Shown in pieces: positions 33,900 through 43,104 of a stretch of 64,000 bases of DNA. Position numbers and translations under genes: made by a program. Numbering within the stretch: position 1 is the stretch's first letter; each line of letters starts with the position of its first letter. The notes below the pieces were generated by a model. That model had not been told where the DNA came from. It worked only from the letters and a program-made list of their open reading frames with translations, and made no database searches. The stretch is from Paenibacillus vini (GTDB taxonomy: Bacteria; Bacillota; Bacilli; Paenibacillales; Paenibacillaceae), in NCBI RefSeq assembly GCF_018403325.1, contig NZ_BOSL01000001.1, positions 62,001 to 126,000 on the forward strand, read 5' to 3'.

Positions 33900-34889
33900 A
33901 TGAGTCACGACGGGAATGGGGTTGCATTGGCGCAGGAAGCGCCGGGAACGCCAAGGTCTCCGGGGTTTTGGAAGCGCTTTTCTACGATGCATCGCGACGC
34001 TTTGCTGGCCACCGTAATATTGCTGCCCATGATTGCGTTCTGGCTGTTAGTCTCGGGTTTTCCGACCTTGTTTGGCTTTGTGCTGGGCTTCTTCCGCTGG
34101 ATCGGGATCGCGGATCAGCCCAAATTTATCGGACTGGATAATTTCGTTCATTTCTTCAAGGATCCGACTTATACGAATGCCTTGTGGAGGTCAATCTGGC
34201 TTGGCGGACTGGTCACGTGCATCACTTTGCTGTCCGGCTTCGGTGCAGCGCTGCTCATGAACCTGCCGCTATGGGGCAAGGGCTTTTACCGTTCGATCTG
34301 GTATATTCCAGCAGTAACCTCCACGGTCGCCACTACGCAAATTTTCAATATATTCCTTGATACAAATAACGGCGTCATCAACAACATTCTCAAGTCGCTG
34401 GGCAAGGAGCCGATTGTCTGGCAATACTCCGTCGGCTGGGGCATTTTCTGGATCGTGGTCTATTCGGCCTGGAAAGGCGTAGGGGCCGCTGCCCTGCTGT
34501 GGCTCGCGGGTCTGCAGTCGGTGGATCAGAGCCTGTACGAAGCTGCGTCCATGGACGGGGCCGGCTCTCTCGGCAAGCTGCGGCATGTGACCATTCCCGG
34601 CTTGAAGCCGATTGCGACTTATATTTTCATCACGAGCCTGATCTCGGCCATTCAAATCTATGAGCAGGTTCTGTTTATTACGAACGGCGGCCCCTATGGA
34701 AAAACCGAGGTGCTAGTGTTCCGCATTTACCGCGACGGTTTCTGGGACTTCAATCTGGGTATGGCGGGAGCTTCCTCGCTTATCATGGCGATTATCGTCA
34801 TCGTCATTACGGTCTTCTATTACAGCTGGTCCACTAGCTCGGATCGCAAGACGACCATTCCATTAAAGAAGCCGGGAAGGGGGGTATAG
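33900..34889 (+). CDS. Carbohydrate ABC transporter permease (MalF/UgpA type)
   Basis: 329 aa membrane protein. The EAA loop that contacts the ATPase is at EAASMDGAGSLGKLRHVTIP (about residues 213-232). Six or more hydrophobic segments follow a soluble N-terminus of about 40 residues. AGGGGGGAT precedes the ATG. It pairs with the MalG-type permease that starts 3 nt after its stop. No ATPase gene is in the locus, which is normal for firmicute CUT1 systems sharing an MsmX-like ATPase. The substrate is probably a mannoside, judging by the GH38 gene. Confidence 0.92.
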   Translation: MSHDGNGVALAQEAPGTPRSPGFWKRFSTMHRDALLATVILLPMIAFWLLVSGFPTLFGFVLGFFRWIGIADQPKFIGLDNFVHFFKDPTYTNALWRSIWLGGLVTCITLLSGFGAALLMNLPLWGKGFYRSIWYIPAVTSTVATTQIFNIFLDTNNGVINNILKSLGKEPIVWQYSVGWGIFWIVVYSAWKGVGAAALLWLAGLQSVDQSLYEAASMDGAGSLGKLRHVTIPGLKPIATYIFITSLISAIQIYEQVLFITNGGPYGKTEVLVFRIYRDGFWDFNLGMAGASSLIMAIIVIVITVFYYSWSTSSDRKTTIPLKKPGRGV

Positions 34890-34892
34890 CCG

Positions 34893-35819
34893 ATGTCTGC
34901 AAGCCAATCCGCCAGCGCGCGCCGCGCGCGATTTAAGCCGGCTCATTTGTTAGGGCACGCCGTCCTGCCTCTGGTCGGGCTCGTGCTCATGTATCCGCTC
35001 GTGTTTATGGTCATGGCCGGTTTTTTCACGAAGCAGGAGTTTATGGCCACCGTCATTCATGCATTTCCGATTCCCAAGGAGCCTACGCTCCGCAATTTCC
35101 GCGCTTTGTTCGAAGGCACGACGGATGCAGCCGTCGCGGAATACTTTCGCAATTCCTTGCTTCGGACCGTCTACACCACCTTCTGGGCTATCCTGACGTC
35201 GTTCCTCGGGGGCTATGTATTCGCTAGGCTGCGGTTCAAGGGCCGGGATCAGCTCTTCCTGCTGCTGCTCGCCACGCAGATGATTCCGATGACGATCGCG
35301 ATTATCCCTACGTACCTTGAGTTTGCCCGGTTCCCTTTTATGGGCGGCAACGATATATTCACAGGCGGCAAAGGCATTTTGGATACGTGGTGGGTGTACC
35401 TGATCGGCGGACCTGCCATCAACATCATGGGGACCTTCCTCGTTAAGCAATCGCTGGAGAAGGTGCCGATCGAGCTGGACGAAGCTGCCAAGGTAGACGG
35501 GGCCGGTACGCTGCGGCTGCTGTTCCAGATCTTGTTCCCGTTGCAGCTGCCGATCATGGCGTTTATATCCATCACCACGGCACTTAACGTCTGGAACGAC
35601 TTCGTCACTCCGTTTTTCTATACCAACAGCGACCATCTGCAGACGCTGCCGTCCGCGATTACACGCCTTTCTTCGGTCGGAGCGGGTCCCGGTGCCAGTG
35701 CTAACTATCCGCTCATCATCACGCTGAGTCTGGGCATTACGATCCCTGCGCTGCTGATCTTCTTCTTCTTCCAGAAGTATATCGTGCAAGGGCTTGCGAA
35801 TACGGGAATTAAAGGTTAA
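34893..35819 (+). CDS. Carbohydrate ABC transporter permease (MalG/UgpE type)
   Basis: 308 aa with six predicted membrane helices. The EAA loop is DEAAKVDGAGTLRLLFQILF (about 197-216). The C-terminal end is typical of the family (FFFFQKYIVQGLANTGIKG). It follows the partner permease after 3 nt with GGAAGGGGGG overlapping its end. It forms the second half of the CUT1 channel. Confidence 0.92.
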   Translation: MSASQSASARRARFKPAHLLGHAVLPLVGLVLMYPLVFMVMAGFFTKQEFMATVIHAFPIPKEPTLRNFRALFEGTTDAAVAEYFRNSLLRTVYTTFWAILTSFLGGYVFARLRFKGRDQLFLLLLATQMIPMTIAIIPTYLEFARFPFMGGNDIFTGGKGILDTWWVYLIGGPAINIMGTFLVKQSLEKVPIELDEAAKVDGAGTLRLLFQILFPLQLPIMAFISITTALNVWNDFVTPFFYTNSDHLQTLPSAITRLSSVGAGPGASANYPLIITLSLGITIPALLIFFFFQKYIVQGLANTGIKG

Positions 35820-35843
35820 AAATAAGATTGTAAAAGTTTTATT

Positions 35844-35861
35844 AGATATATTGAATATATA
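35844..35861. promoter_or_regulatory. AT-palindrome operator candidate 2
   Basis: AGATATATTGAATATATA, before the binding-protein gene. A possible promoter, TTGAAT, 17 bp, TATTGT (35851-35879), overlaps it, so binding could block transcription. Confidence 0.55.
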
Positions 35862-35923
35862 AATTATATATGATATTGTTTGGCTAGAAACATGATCGAT
35901 TTTGTTGAGGAGGGTATCAGGAA

Positions 35924-37393
35924 ATGCGGAACAGAAAAGCAATTTGGTTGGCCCTGCCGCTGGCGGTGGCGCTGAGTCTGTCAGCTTGCTCGTCGGGCGG
36001 TAATTCATCTTCAAGTCCCGGTCCATCGGAGGGAGCATCGACGAGTCCTTCTGAGAGCGCATCCCAGAATGAGTCTACGAAACCGGCGGAGAACGTCACA
36101 ATCACGGTGCTTAACGAAGGCGCCGTCTCTATCGGTGTCGGCAAGCTGGATGATCTGCTTCCCGTAAGGAAGAAGGCGCTTCTGGCCGACGAAGGGCAGA
36201 CGCCGCGCGTCCAGGAATCGGATTTCAGCTGGACGGCAGGCAATGCGGTTCACCCCGGTGTATTCTCGTACTTCTACCAGCAGATCATCAACGACCAGCT
36301 CAAGAGCAAAAATATTACGGTCCAGGTTGAGGACTGGGGCTGGGGCGAGCCGCTGATCCAGAAGGAGACGGCCGGGTTCCTGGCCAAGAACATCCCTGAC
36401 ATTATTGTAGGCGAGACACAAATGCCGGGCTTTGCCCTGCAGGGTCTGCTCGAGCCTTTCCCCGAAGACATGGCTTCCGAAATCCGGGAGACAGTCGCCC
36501 CAGCGGCCTGGAAGCCGATGGAGGTCGACGGCAAGATATATGGCTTCGCTTCGCAGCCTGGCGTGAACAGCCTGTTCTGGAATAAGAAGCTGGTGAAGGA
36601 AGCGGGGATCGACCCCGATCAGGCACCGAAGGATTGGGATGAGCTGCTCGCCAACATCGAGAAGGTCACGGAGGCTGGCAAGGGCAAGTTCTATGGAGGC
36701 GGCGTCTACGCGGGCCCGAATGCAGGCGGATACCTGCGTTACGGACCATTGCTCATCATCAACGGCGGCGGATTTGCCGACGCTTCCGGCCAGCCGGCGT
36801 TTAACAGCGACGCGAACCTGAAGGTCATCGAGTTACTGCGCAACATGAACAAGAATCACCCCGCCGGGTTGATGGTTAACCAGCAGGAAGGGCCCTACTT
36901 CGACGCCTTCAAGAAGCAGCAGACGGCTTACATTATTGACGGACCGTGGCGCGCGGCCGAGAGCGTATCGCTCGGCATCGAATATGGCATGTCTCCGATC
37001 CCGCTGTCAGAGGGCGGAGCGCCCGGGAACATTACGATCGGCGCCGCTTTTCACTCCGTACCCAAGGATGCAAAGAACAAGGAGGCGGCCTTCGAATATA
37101 TCCGCGCCATGTACAGCGACGAGGTTCAGACGCTGATCGCCGATACCGGTCTGCGATCGACGGTTAAGAAGGCGATCGCGGAAGCGCCGGATTATCAATC
37201 CAAGCATCCGGATATGTACCTGCATTACCAGGCGATGAACGGTAATGTTCAAGGGCTGCCGACATTCAGCAAGGAAGACTCCAAAGTATGGCAGACCTTC
37301 GGAGACGCGGTCACCAAAGCTATCATGACGAACGGTGACATCAAGGGAATTATGGACGAAGCGCAAGTAAAGGCTGAAGCGATTGTCAAATGA
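35924..37393 (+). CDS. Extracellular solute-binding lipoprotein for carbohydrates
   Basis: 489 aa. A lipoprotein signal (positively charged start, hydrophobic core, lipobox LSAC with Cys22) and a Ser-rich tether are followed by a type-1 sugar-binding fold (ITVLNEGAVS, PDIIVGETQMPGF, GGAPGNITIGAAF, C-terminal NGDIKGIMDEAQVKAEAIVK). It delivers substrate to the two permeases upstream. GAGGAGG precedes the ATG. It has its own upstream operator candidate, separate from the permease promoter. Confidence 0.92.
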   Translation: MRNRKAIWLALPLAVALSLSACSSGGNSSSSPGPSEGASTSPSESASQNESTKPAENVTITVLNEGAVSIGVGKLDDLLPVRKKALLADEGQTPRVQESDFSWTAGNAVHPGVFSYFYQQIINDQLKSKNITVQVEDWGWGEPLIQKETAGFLAKNIPDIIVGETQMPGFALQGLLEPFPEDMASEIRETVAPAAWKPMEVDGKIYGFASQPGVNSLFWNKKLVKEAGIDPDQAPKDWDELLANIEKVTEAGKGKFYGGGVYAGPNAGGYLRYGPLLIINGGGFADASGQPAFNSDANLKVIELLRNMNKNHPAGLMVNQQEGPYFDAFKKQQTAYIIDGPWRAAESVSLGIEYGMSPIPLSEGGAPGNITIGAAFHSVPKDAKNKEAAFEYIRAMYSDEVQTLIADTGLRSTVKKAIAEAPDYQSKHPDMYLHYQAMNGNVQGLPTFSKEDSKVWQTFGDAVTKAIMTNGDIKGIMDEAQVKAEAIVK

Positions 37394-37425
37394 CGTACCC
37401 GCCAGCACAGCATAGTTAAAATGGA

Positions 37426-37456
37426 GAGAAGGGCTGTCTTATCGGGCCCTTTTCTC
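37426..37456 (+). terminator. Weak hairpin between binding protein and alpha-mannosidase genes
   Basis: GAGAAGGGC pairs with GCCCTTTTCTC (2-nt bulge) around an 11-nt loop. The T-run is within the stem, so it is more likely to attenuate than to stop transcription into the mannosidase gene. Confidence 0.45.
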
Positions 37457-37483
37457 AGTTATGACAGATAGGAGTGGGTTGGA

Positions 37484-40400
37484 ATGCCGTATGAGACTGG
37501 CAAGATCATGAGGGAAAAGACGGTCAAGACGCTGGATCGGCTACGGGATGCGATCTATCGTCCGATCTCTTCCCTGCAAGTAGAGGCTTGGGTAACGGAG
37601 GAGCCGGTACCGTATGCGAATAGGATGCAGGGAGAGCGACTCGCGCTTTCACCGGGTGACCGGTGGGGCAAGCTGTGGGACTGTGCCTGGTTCCATTTTA
37701 CGGGGGTCGTGCCTGAATCGGCCGCCGGCCGGAAAGTTGTTCTGCTCATCGATGTCAACGGCGAGCTCTGTCTTGTAGACAAAGAAGGGTCTCCCGTCCA
37801 GGGATTAACCAATATTAATTCGGAATTCGACTTCGAGCTCGGACTGCCCGGTAAACGCGTCGTGGACGTCACGCCTTGCGCCGGAGGCGGAGAGACCGTC
37901 GATCTTTGGGCGGATGCAGGCTGCAACGACCTGTTCGGCCGCTATCGGAGCGGCACGTTGAAGGAAGCGGACATCGCCGTCTGCAACGAGGCTGTCCGTC
38001 AGCTCTACTACGACTTCGAGGTGCTGGCCGAGCTGGCGGATCAGGTTTCGCCCGCGAGTTCGCGCAAAGCGCGGGTTGAGCGTAAGCTCTATGAGGCTTC
38101 GCTCGCGCTGGCGGAGATTAACGAAGAGACGGTGCAGCGGGCGAGCGAACTGCTGGCTCCGGAGCTGGCCCGGCGGGGCGGAGACGCCGAGCTGCGCATC
38201 AGCGCGATCGGACATGCGCATATCGACCTGGCTTGGCTGTGGCCGATCCGCGAGACGATCCGCAAGGGAGCGCGCACCTTTTCCACGGCACTGCGGAACC
38301 TGGAGAAGTATCCCGACTACGTGTTCGGCGCGAGCCAGCCGCAGCTCTACCAGTGGATGAAGGAATATTATCCGAAGCTGTACGACCGGATCAGCGAGCG
38401 GGTTCGGGAAGGACGCTGGGAGCTCCAGGGCGCGATGTGGGTCGAGCCCGATACGAACATCTCCGGCGGCGAGGCGCTTGTCCGGCAGATTCTGTACGGC
38501 AAGAAGTTTTTCCGCGAGGAGTTCGGGGAGGACGTGCGGGTGCTGTGGCTGCCAGATGTGTTCGGCTATGCAGGAAGTCTGCCGCAGCTGCTGGCGTTGT
38601 CCGGTGTGGATTACATGATGACGCAGAAGCTGTCGTGGAATACGTACAACAAGCATCCGCACCATAGCTTCATCTGGGAAGGCATCGACGGTACGGGGGT
38701 GCTGACACATCTGCCGCCGGAGGATACCTACAACAGTCCCGCGGCGCCGCGTTCGCTCGCGAAGATTGAGCGGGAGTATCTCGACAGAGGCGTCTCCGAC
38801 CAGGCGCTCATGCTGTTCGGCATCGGCGACGGGGGCGGCGGGCCTGGCGAAGAGCATCTCGAGCGGCTCGCACGCGAGAAGAGCCTGTCTGGGCTTCCGC
38901 CCGTTGTGCAGGAGCCTTCCCTATCGTTTTTCCGCCGATTGGAGAAAGAGGCTTCTTCGTTTCAGCGCTACCGCGGGGAGCTTTATCTCGAGAAGCATCA
39001 GGGAACGCTGACATCTCAAGCCAGGAACAAGCGTTACAACCGGCAGATGGAAATTGCGCTGCGTGAGGCTGAATTCGCGGCATCCCTGGCGATGGCGCTC
39101 GGTTCAGATTCCTATCCATCGGAGCATCTGGAGCGAATCTGGAAGGAAACGCTGCTCTATCAGTTTCACGATATTCTGCCCGGCTCGTCGATCGGTCGTG
39201 TCTATGAGGAATCGCTGGCTCGCTATGCGGTGCTCTTGGAAGAGACGCGTTCGCTGGTGACGGCGGCGTACGAGGAAGTCGCGGGACGGCTTGGGATATC
39301 CGGCGAGCCGATCGTGTTCAACTCGCTGCCTTGGGAGAGACGCGAGTGGGTGGAATGGAAGGGCGAGTGGCTTGCAGTGCGCGTACCGGGCATGGGCGGT
39401 ATCGCTCTGGCGGAAGCGGCAGCCCAGGCGGACTGCGGCGCGCTTCGAGCTGAAGCCGGCGTGCTGGAGAATGAGCGACTGCGCGTAACGTTCGCAGAGG
39501 ACGGCAGTTTGGCGTCCATCTACGATAAGACCGCCGGCCGGGAGGCGCTGCGCCCGGGTGAGCGCGGCAACGTGCTGACGGTATACCACGACGATGGGGA
39601 TGCCTGGGACTTCCCGCGCGATTACCGGGAGTCGGTCGCGGGCACGATGCGGCTTGAGCACGTCGAATACGCGGTGCAAGGCCCGCGGGCGGTCGCCAAG
39701 CAGCTGTATCGCTTCGGCGAGTCGACGCTGATGCTGACGGTCTCCTTGTCCGAGGGCGGGGCGGCTGTCGAGTTCGCCGCTGTCGCGGATTGGCGCGAGT
39801 CCGGCAAAATGCTGCGGACCTCGTTCGCCGCCTCCGTCGAGTCGGGAATGGCGACCTGTGAGATCCAGTTCGGCTATCTGAAGCGTCCGACGACCCGCAA
39901 TACGCTGGAGGAGATGGCGATGGACGAGATTTGCGCGCATCGTTATATCGACTTGTCGCAGCCGGATTATGGGGTGGCTCTGTTGAACGATTGCAAGTAC
40001 GGACACCGGGCGGAGGGACATGTACTCGACTTGAACCTGCTGCGCAGTCCGTCGTACCCTGATCCGGCGGCCGATCGGGCGAGCCACGAGTTCAGATATG
40101 CTTTGCTGCCTCATGAGGGGGATTTTGTGACGGCGGGTGTATCCCGGCGCGGGTATGAGTTCAACGTGCCGCTGACCGTGGTCGAAGGAACGATGAGCCC
40201 GGAGTCTGCCGGTGCGGCGGATCAAGACAGACTCGCCCATCATCGGGAGCTGGAATGGCTCACGGTCGATCATCCGCATGTGATGATTGAGGCGGTGAAG
40301 AAGGCGGAGGAGAGCGACGACGTGATCGTTCGCCTATACGAGAGTGCGGGTGGCGCGGCAAAGGCGCGTCTCTCGTCGAGCCTGCCTTGTCTGGAAGCGG

Positions 40401-40522
40401 CCGAGACGAACTTAATGGAAGAGGAAGAAGGCTCGGCTCCGCTTGAGCTGGAGGATAGCGGGATCACGCTGATGTTCCGGGCGTTCGAAATCAAGACGGT
40501 TCGGCTCAAGCTGAAGAAGTAA
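37484..40522 (+). CDS. GH38 alpha-mannosidase
   Basis: 1012 aa cytoplasmic retaining exo-alpha-mannosidase with no signal peptide. The catalytic zinc site starts at GHAHIDLAWLW (about 244-254); the nucleophile Asp is in LWLPDVFGYAGSLPQ (about residue 357). The alpha-mannosidase middle domain (QFHDILPGSSIG) and C-terminal beta-rich domains are present. GATAGGAGTGG precedes the ATG. It is the last gene of the uptake operon, so imported alpha-mannosides (for example mannan or N-glycan fragments) are probably hydrolysed inside the cell. The length suits bacterial GH38 enzymes. Confidence 0.95.
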   Translation: MPYETGKIMREKTVKTLDRLRDAIYRPISSLQVEAWVTEEPVPYANRMQGERLALSPGDRWGKLWDCAWFHFTGVVPESAAGRKVVLLIDVNGELCLVDKEGSPVQGLTNINSEFDFELGLPGKRVVDVTPCAGGGETVDLWADAGCNDLFGRYRSGTLKEADIAVCNEAVRQLYYDFEVLAELADQVSPASSRKARVERKLYEASLALAEINEETVQRASELLAPELARRGGDAELRISAIGHAHIDLAWLWPIRETIRKGARTFSTALRNLEKYPDYVFGASQPQLYQWMKEYYPKLYDRISERVREGRWELQGAMWVEPDTNISGGEALVRQILYGKKFFREEFGEDVRVLWLPDVFGYAGSLPQLLALSGVDYMMTQKLSWNTYNKHPHHSFIWEGIDGTGVLTHLPPEDTYNSPAAPRSLAKIEREYLDRGVSDQALMLFGIGDGGGGPGEEHLERLAREKSLSGLPPVVQEPSLSFFRRLEKEASSFQRYRGELYLEKHQGTLTSQARNKRYNRQMEIALREAEFAASLAMALGSDSYPSEHLERIWKETLLYQFHDILPGSSIGRVYEESLARYAVLLEETRSLVTAAYEEVAGRLGISGEPIVFNSLPWERREWVEWKGEWLAVRVPGMGGIALAEAAAQADCGALRAEAGVLENERLRVTFAEDGSLASIYDKTAGREALRPGERGNVLTVYHDDGDAWDFPRDYRESVAGTMRLEHVEYAVQGPRAVAKQLYRFGESTLMLTVSLSEGGAAVEFAAVADWRESGKMLRTSFAASVESGMATCEIQFGYLKRPTTRNTLEEMAMDEICAHRYIDLSQPDYGVALLNDCKYGHRAEGHVLDLNLLRSPSYPDPAADRASHEFRYALLPHEGDFVTAGVSRRGYEFNVPLTVVEGTMSPESAGAADQDRLAHHRELEWLTVDHPHVMIEAVKKAEESDDVIVRLYESAGGAAKARLSSSLPCLEAAETNLMEEEEGSAPLELEDSGITLMFRAFEIKTVRLKLKK

Positions 40523-40577
40523 GATACGTTCGTCGGTTGATTGAGTTCTGCAGACGGCGAGGTTCATTTCGTGCTAG

Positions 40578-40643
40578 AAAAAGGGGCGGCGGCGGTTGGA
40601 GGTCGGTTTACGACCTGCCCACCGTGCGCAGCCCCTTTTTTTT
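40578..40643. terminator. Large terminator between convergent genes
   Basis: AAAAAGGGGC and GCCCCTTTTTTTTT enclose an inner hairpin AGGTCG-GTTTA-CGACCT. The A-run before and T-run after the stem could stop transcription from either side. Confidence 0.85.
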
Positions 40644-40694
40644 TGTGTTTCAACTGTATTCTTAACCAGACCAAGACTACATCGGCGCAGCCGC

Positions 40695-42716
40695 TCAGAC
40701 GAGCGGCGCCCGGTTTGCCCAGCGATCCTTCAGCAGCTTGATGAACAGACCGCCCACGACGCTGCGGTGCTGGAAGTTCATCTGCCGCGCGTTATCCGTG
40801 CGGTACCAATCCGAGAAAGGCACCCGGTCCGGCGTCTCGTCCGCGAAGCGCCAGAGCGGCTCGATGAGCGTGCGGAAGTCATCGTCGTCCTCGGCCAGCG
40901 AAGCGGCCCAGACAAGCCAATCCGACTTGGTATAATTCTCGCGGCTGTCCAAGGGGACACCGTATCGCTGCCTGCGGGCCAGGTACCAGATTACTTCCTT
41001 CTCCCGGATATGACGGCCGAACAGCTCCGTACCGAACAGTACATCCCAGATCAGATTGTACTTTAAGCTCCAAGTGCCCTCCTGGCCGAATGCCAGCTTG
41101 TAGCGAGGCCCTTCCTCGGCCAGCTCTTCCCATGAGGCTGCCATCTGTCTGGCTGCTTCCAGATACCGAGCGGCTTCCGCCTCGCGTCCGGCCGTCCGGC
41201 AGATTAATGCATAGGCGGCGACGCCCACTGCGGCTTTGACCGACAAGTTCGCATTGCTGGCCAGGTGTCCCGCGAAGTCATCCGTGCACAGCTGATTCTC
41301 CGGATCGAGACCGTGCGCGATCAGATAATCCGCCCATTTCCGCAGGATGTCTTCGTACTCCTCCGCCAAGCCGGTGTTCCCATCGGCCAAGCCGGCCGCC
41401 GCGGCCATAATCAGCATATTGCCGCATTCCTCGACCGGCATCTGACCTTCGATTGAGGACGCATACACCTGGCCGTTAGCGAGCGGATACTGCCCTGCGT
41501 CGTGCGGCGCGAAGTCAAAGGACCAGGCGTCGCTGGAGGCAAATGCGAAGATCGGGCGCATCATGCCCCGGACAAGCTCAGGGTTGTAGAGCAGGAAGAG
41601 GGGCATCGAAGGATAGCTGACGTCGACCGTCGCGATGCAGCCGTTGCTGTAGCATTCCTTGGACAAAAACAGCAGATTGCCGTCGCGGTCAGTCGTCAGC
41701 TTGTGGGCGGCGATCGCTTGCCGGTAGGAGAGGGCCAGCAGATCGGCGTATGCCGCGCCGCCCGTCTTCTCCGCATCCGCCAGCAGCTGCCGGTCGAATG
41801 CTGCACAGCGCTGTATGATCTCGTTATGCTCCGCGAATGCGGCCGCGATCATAACCTCCGCCGTCATGCCGTTTCTCCGCCAATAGGCCGGTCGCTGGTC
41901 GCCGAAGTATTCGACGGAGAGGACGTCGTCGTAAGCAAGCGCGACCAAGCGGCTGACTGTGCCTGGCCCGACGGAACCGAGCGCAAAGGAGACGGACATC
42001 ACAGGATAGCCGTCCCGCACTGCGCGCGGCATGGCAAAGCTGTTCTCGGCCGCCTCCTCTATCGGCTCGCCGCGGACGAACGCCTTACGCATAGAGGCGG
42101 GGCCGATCCGCGCCTGCGTACCTTCCGCTTCTTGGCAAGCGAGATAGAAGCGGCCCCATTCGATCCGCAGATCATCGCCGGAACGATGCAGCATCCGCTG
42201 GTCTTCGTGCTCGATATGAAGCAGACAAAGGTCATCCCTCGATGCCTGGCCCCAGACGACGCGCTGGTCGCTGTCGTTGACGCACCATTCGCCGGAGACG
42301 TCGAAGTACAGTTCAACGTCATGATTCCGGCCGTCAGTGGAGCGGACGTCGAAGCGAACGTAGGAAGCGGGTCTCGAGAGAAGTTCCAAGTCGTCCAACA
42401 ACAGCGGCGTAGTAAAGTCGACCGAGAGCGTCACTCCTTCCGCCTCGAAAACGTAACGGGTCGATAGCGGCGTCACCTGCAGCTCGATCTGACGCATCGG
42501 GGCCGGTTCTGTGTAGTAGACCTCCGCGTTCGGCTCGACGCGCCCGGCGAACCGCCGGGCGATGCCGTCTATGCGAAGGAGGCCGGTTATGGCATGGCGC
42601 CTGCCCGTCCAGTGGCGGGTGTAGTCATCAGTCAAGCCGTCGGCCATCGACCAGACGCTAAAGTAAGGATCGACAGTGACGAGCGGAACGGCGGGCGGTC
42701 GAAGTGTGTTTTTCAT
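40695..42716 (-). CDS. Glutaminase A-like protein (DUF4965/DUF5127/DUF1793 architecture)
   Basis: 673 aa. The N-terminal beta-domain opens with TVDPYFSVWSMADGLTDDYT and HWTGRRHAITGLLRIDG; the C-terminal (alpha/alpha)6-like domain contains SYPSMPLFLLYNPELVRGMM and AFGQEGTWSLKYNLIWD. These are features of the fungal glutaminase GtaA family, whose bacterial members are more likely to act on glycans; I would not claim glutaminase activity. No signal peptide is seen. AAAAGGAG precedes the ATG. An operator candidate overlaps its likely -10, linking it to the mannoside regulon. It is convergent with the alpha-mannosidase gene. Confidence 0.8.
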   Translation of the reverse strand: MKNTLRPPAVPLVTVDPYFSVWSMADGLTDDYTRHWTGRRHAITGLLRIDGIARRFAGRVEPNAEVYYTEPAPMRQIELQVTPLSTRYVFEAEGVTLSVDFTTPLLLDDLELLSRPASYVRFDVRSTDGRNHDVELYFDVSGEWCVNDSDQRVVWGQASRDDLCLLHIEHEDQRMLHRSGDDLRIEWGRFYLACQEAEGTQARIGPASMRKAFVRGEPIEEAAENSFAMPRAVRDGYPVMSVSFALGSVGPGTVSRLVALAYDDVLSVEYFGDQRPAYWRRNGMTAEVMIAAAFAEHNEIIQRCAAFDRQLLADAEKTGGAAYADLLALSYRQAIAAHKLTTDRDGNLLFLSKECYSNGCIATVDVSYPSMPLFLLYNPELVRGMMRPIFAFASSDAWSFDFAPHDAGQYPLANGQVYASSIEGQMPVEECGNMLIMAAAAGLADGNTGLAEEYEDILRKWADYLIAHGLDPENQLCTDDFAGHLASNANLSVKAAVGVAAYALICRTAGREAEAARYLEAARQMAASWEELAEEGPRYKLAFGQEGTWSLKYNLIWDVLFGTELFGRHIREKEVIWYLARRQRYGVPLDSRENYTKSDWLVWAASLAEDDDDFRTLIEPLWRFADETPDRVPFSDWYRTDNARQMNFQHRSVVGGLFIKLLKDRWANRAPLV

Positions 42717-42750
42717 GTATAGACTCCTTTTCTTGGGATTAATTTAATAA

Positions 42751-42768
42751 TAATATATTTAATATAAC
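42751..42768. promoter_or_regulatory. AT-palindrome operator candidate 3
   Basis: TAATATATTTAATATAAC, before the glutaminase-like gene. On the minus strand it overlaps TATATT, the probable -10, which has TTGCAT 16 bp upstream. Confidence 0.5.
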
Positions 42769-42949
42769 ATTAAAAACTGTTTATGCAATAATTAGAGCCG
42801 TAACAGTGGATTGAATCGCTTACAAATTTATAATTTTCATAAATAGAAAGGTAAAAAATAATGAATATATCAAATTGATTAAATTGAGATCAAGAAAGCG
42901 AATCTGGCCCCCATGAATCAATAAAGTCGAAATATCTTTTCCTGCCATT

Positions 42950-42987
42950 AAAAAGGCCTCCAACCCGCTCTTGCTGCTGGTTGGAAG
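42950..42987 (-). terminator. Terminator of the GxGYxYP gene
   Basis: On the minus strand, GCTTCCAACC and GGTTGGAGGCC pair around a 13-nt loop and are followed by TTTTT. The remaining 380 nt between the two minus-strand genes hold only this and operator candidate 3. Confidence 0.7.
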
Positions 42988-43104
42988 CATTTGCTGCAGT
43001 ACTCGCCGATTCGGCGTGTCACCGCTGTCAGCACATACGTATGACGCGATCAACTAAAAGTCAGTCTGCTCATATAGGAGGCTAGACTGCCGCAATGGAT
43101 CATG

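Noticed and set aside
37555-40509. Long ORFs antisense to the GH38 gene
   Set aside because: High third-position GC leaves other frames open; the plus-strand frame has complete GH38 motifs.
40738-42467. Long plus-strand ORFs opposite the glutaminase-like gene
   Set aside because: They are shadows of the minus-strand gene, without ribosome binding sites or motifs.
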